Below, in pieces: positions 62,201 to 64,000 of a DNA stretch of 64,000 bases. The translations under genes were made by a program, and so were the position numbers. Every line of letters begins with the position of its first letter. Position 1 is the stretch's first letter. The notes beneath the pieces are model-generated. The model was not told the DNA's origin and searched no databases. It worked only from the letters and a program-made list of their open reading frames with translations. This DNA is from Aporhodopirellula aestuarii (GTDB taxonomy: Bacteria; Planctomycetota; Planctomycetia; Pirellulales; Pirellulaceae), in contig NZ_JAMQBK010000078.1 of NCBI RefSeq assembly GCF_023701485.1, positions 57,786-121,785 on the forward strand, written 5' to 3'.

Positions 62201-63925
62201 GCAAACACCGAGACGGTGGTCGCGTTGGATTCGAAGTTGCAAGAACGTTGGCGACATTCGGTGAAGGCGGGCACGCTACTCGCGATGGCGGCAATCGACA
62301 AGGATTCCGTCATGATCTCGACGGATCAACAAAAACTACAGGTCGTCGAGCGTGATGGCGTCATGGACTGGGCGAACCTGCTCAAAAGTGCAACCCACAT
62401 CGGATTCACTGATCAGGGCACGCGACTTCTACTCCGTGACAATCAACGATCAATTGACGCGTGGGATGTCAACACCCGGCACCGCATCGCGAAATTTGCC
62501 ACTGCTGATAGAAACCAGGGTTTCGAGGTGGATTGGGATGGAAAGTGGCTCATGGTCCACACTTCTCGCACACGGATCTTTCAATCTCCCACGGAACAAG
62601 CCGTTCTCGATGATCTCTTAGCGATGGCGGAAACCGAGAACGCGAACGATATCGTGCTAAACGGTCTTGAACGTCAACTCCGTTGGATAGGACTGGATGA
62701 CGTCGACGTCAACGCGGGCCTTCGATTGGCGAAGCAAAGATCCCGTAACGTCAATTCTCAGCGTCAACTGGACGCCTCATCGGAGGTTACATGGACTGTC
62801 CGCACGCCCGATCCAGCCTCATTGAGCCAGCATCAAACTGCCGCGAAAGATGTCGTTCAAAAAGGGATTGCCGAAATGCAATCGAAGATACCCGATGGTT
62901 CGATAGAATCGCTGTGGCTAGGGCAACGATTACACGTAGACGAACTCCAGAAGGAGCAGTACGCGCGGGGGCGTCGCCGAGAGATATTCGATGAGTTCGT
63001 TGAGCAAATCGAACCCGGTACGAGGCAACCGCTATCCAATCTTCGCTATCACCGAATCGCCTGGATCGACGATCGAACGCTATTGGCATTCGATCGCAAC
63101 GCAATTTTTCGTTTGGATCTGCTTACGGGTGAGCGAAGTCTTGTTGCGACGGTTCCGGATTATGTCTGGTGTGCGGTAAGTGACTTAGAACGCGGATGCG
63201 TGTATGTCGGGACGGGAGGTACCTGGACAGCAGAGACGAAAAGTGTCGTTTCCAACTATCCCGTTCAATTGCTCCGGTTCGACACCGCGACTTGGGAGCG
63301 TGAGACGCTCTATCAATTTGACGAGGGAAAGATCCTCTTTTTGGCACTCGCTCAAGACAAAGGCTCTCTCATAGCAACCGGAATAGGCACGAAAGGCGTG
63401 CGTGTTGACCTCGATTCGGGCGAAGTAACAACCGTGGATGCGATGGTCAACCGAAGTGCGATCAGTCCGATTCCGGAGACGAACCTCGTCGTCTGTTCCA
63501 ATAACTTGTGGCATCCAATTAAATTAGTGGATATGTCTAGCGGGCAAGTCTTGCGAACCATGAAAGATCCCCATAAGGGAAATGTCGAATACGTTCACCC
63601 TCTCAACGGAGGTCGATTCTTTGGATTCGTCGTGCCTACCAAACTCATTGCCCTCATGGATGGGGAAACCGGTAAATTCATCGCTAAGCACGAGATCAAG
63701 ATGCAGTATGAAACGCACTCGACGGGCACCGATGATTACTTACTCGCAGGCATTCACGATGGCCGCTTATTCCAAATGTTTGCTGATCCAAACATGCCGA
63801 CGCGAATATTTCAAATCGGAGGGAATCGCTGCGCGGGAGTGGCCATGCTTCCAGGCCATCCTGACACCGTTGTGCTGTCCACCGATCAAGGCATCAGCCT
63901 GATGCGTCTCCCACCGGTCGATTGA
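59231..63925 (+). CDS. Membrane Ser/Thr protein kinase with WD40-like C-terminal sensor
   Basis: 1,564 residues. The N-terminus (1-115) is an acidic linker with no recognised domain. The protein kinase domain spans about 120-390: Gly-rich loop LGSGGMGVVVKAFD, Lys151 in VAIKLM, HRDIKPAN (Asp245, Asn250), DFG at 263-265, and LGTPQYMAPEQI. A transmembrane helix follows at about 410-430. About 1,100 residues beyond it contain WD40-type beta-propeller repeats (FSPDGDELAVAHDDYTFRITD; FTPDDRYLIMAGFDGRIWQYE) and PQQ-like or quinoprotein-like beta segments, so the sensor would be extracytoplasmic or periplasmic. It overlaps the ECF sigma gene at its start. It is likely that sensor and kinase govern that sigma factor. 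Confidence 0.92.
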   Translation: MADKPNADQPSLNESRIIELTEQAKKLPVEQRDEFLHSQLDGDPDAQSLVREMLANTNGDDPFASVWRFLEQKPTCRADDQPTQDFNTPAANDDTTEFSTGSKFSPLTLTKDATTLPKIKGHRLDAILGSGGMGVVVKAFDEGLEIDVAIKLMQPAKMQSERARTRFLQEARNVAKLRHPHIVGVLREGQTANNTLWFSMELVDGKPLSELVPERGMDCDEAARIIGQVAQALATAHQAKIFHRDIKPANVLIDQNGQARVVDFGLAKNVQSDLSQTIDGHVLGTPQYMAPEQIDSSVGEIGAVTDLYALGGLLYFLLTGQPPHGKSNQYEQFQAVLNQDVLSPCRRRADVDKDLAAICLKCLQREPGRRYASADALIADLQRYADGRPVTARSIGPIGRSIRWAKRNPIAVGVVGMLSTLLLLAGYFWYRAGEHAAIASQRAKQLDEQKTEISNKAHSLAQTNAVMRRQVYGADIRDAFQRLTDDDFAGAFHLACKLIPEPGEEDFRGIEWRLLWHRLVGPYRMLHSPGSYFGHNQKHFSISPDNESLAYTAILGGTFVWNYAEGKLLAHYPEIQIPRHLLDNRSVVCLVNDELAICDASSFKPRMTQPIDGEMRDAFSSPDGKKFGVVIRDGDGNYINVYETSTFEKLFTTARQEAVIRKACFSPDGDELAVAHDDYTFRITDLTDGSITTIKTQFKPIGVDYSSDGHFFVACPLGYRAQIWETKNWTEIASLGGNDKAWRMAKFTPDDRYLIMAGFDGRIWQYETENWTLVSQHDADLTVWWGDISEDGHTLILGGVTGKRNRSEGSSDGGTGLRLFHLDRDFESGFKWHDWGRHIGLSNTGGDRIDSSPASVLTHLSQLENGNKQIEQITCDDAGGSRSKTISLENEAIAVQDFFGGRFTGVLFADGTVGYVDWETLAIHMVETPADARILYRDHTHPDALWIVNDNSVTRFVPSSEAEREQLKTAEFDSLPNVMAIDRMGGQTFIANTETVVALDSKLQERWRHSVKAGTLLAMAAIDKDSVMISTDQQKLQVVERDGVMDWANLLKSATHIGFTDQGTRLLLRDNQRSIDAWDVNTRHRIAKFATADRNQGFEVDWDGKWLMVHTSRTRIFQSPTEQAVLDDLLAMAETENANDIVLNGLERQLRWIGLDDVDVNAGLRLAKQRSRNVNSQRQLDASSEVTWTVRTPDPASLSQHQTAAKDVVQKGIAEMQSKIPDGSIESLWLGQRLHVDELQKEQYARGRRREIFDEFVEQIEPGTRQPLSNLRYHRIAWIDDRTLLAFDRNAIFRLDLLTGERSLVATVPDYVWCAVSDLERGCVYVGTGGTWTAETKSVVSNYPVQLLRFDTATWERETLYQFDEGKILFLALAQDKGSLIATGIGTKGVRVDLDSGEVTTVDAMVNRSAISPIPETNLVVCSNNLWHPIKLVDMSSGQVLRTMKDPHKGNVEYVHPLNGGRFFGFVVPTKLIALMDGETGKFIAKHEIKMQYETHSTGTDDYLLAGIHDGRLFQMFADPNMPTRIFQIGGNRCAGVAMLPGHPDTVVLSTDQGISLMRLPPVD

Positions 63926-64000
63926 TCCCGTCCTAAGCAGTTATGCAGGAATCATCTGGCGAAACTGCCGCGAACAGTAGGCCGGACCGAGGCTTTGCGA

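Noticed and set aside
1..64000. CRISPR arrays, tRNA or rRNA genes, transposases, prophage
   Set aside because: I saw no regularly spaced direct repeats, cloverleaf-like segments, transposase-type proteins or phage genes. A dedicated scan (tRNAscan-SE, CRISPR finder) would settle this.

Overview
The window looks like chromosomal DNA of a planctomycete of the Pirellulaceae (Rhodopirellula-like) type. The evidence is a 5,629-residue secreted protein with an N-terminal LEPR-XLL motif and C-terminal dockerin repeats, a second dockerin protein beside it, an ECF sigma factor overlapping a membrane Ser/Thr kinase with a WD40-like sensor, FHA proteins, a MoxR ATPase near a DUF4159 gene, and few Shine-Dalgarno sequences. 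Gene identities come from reading translated sequence against remembered family motifs; no search was run. I see no tRNA, rRNA, CRISPR, insertion sequence or prophage.

Layout. 1-5.5 kb: the 3'-truncated DUF4159/terpenoid-cyclase-like gene, divergent from a MoxR ATPase, then glutamate dehydrogenase and a NUDIX hydrolase. 5.6-19 kb: a 2,055-residue alpha-2-macroglobulin with its own terminator, a GH63/MGH1-like glycoside hydrolase, an SLC13/RCK permease, and a DUF3311-sodium/solute symporter pair. 19-23 kb: ribonuclease D, a flippase-like membrane protein and an FHA membrane protein. 23.7-43.4 kb: the giant modular protein and an 818-residue dockerin protein with an intact HExxH motif. 43.4-49 kb: an arginine operon (argB, argD-like, argF) divergent from leuA. 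49-55.5 kb: an M41-like small protease, DUF2237, Gfo/Idh/MocA oxidoreductase, FHA-GAF-SpoIIE phosphatase, DUF4254, ilvC and ilvH. 55.7-64 kb: cysS-ruvC, then the sigma factor-kinase pair.

How the genes work together. Branched-chain amino-acid synthesis is represented by leuA, ilvC and ilvH, and arginine synthesis by argB and argF. Two results stand out. (1) leuA is preceded by what reads as a complete transcription attenuator: a 27-codon leader peptide with seven Leu codons, a U-tract terminator, and an antiterminator stem that uses the terminator's 5' arm and is placed correctly for ribosome-controlled switching. (2) The gene occupying the argD position, coupled by ATGA overlaps to argB and argF, encodes an aminotransferase fold that has lost the PLP-binding lysine and gained an acidic tail of about 190 residues. 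This is a candidate pseudoenzyme with a regulatory or scaffolding role. A third notable point is a metallopeptidase domain in the giant protein that has lost all its zinc ligands.
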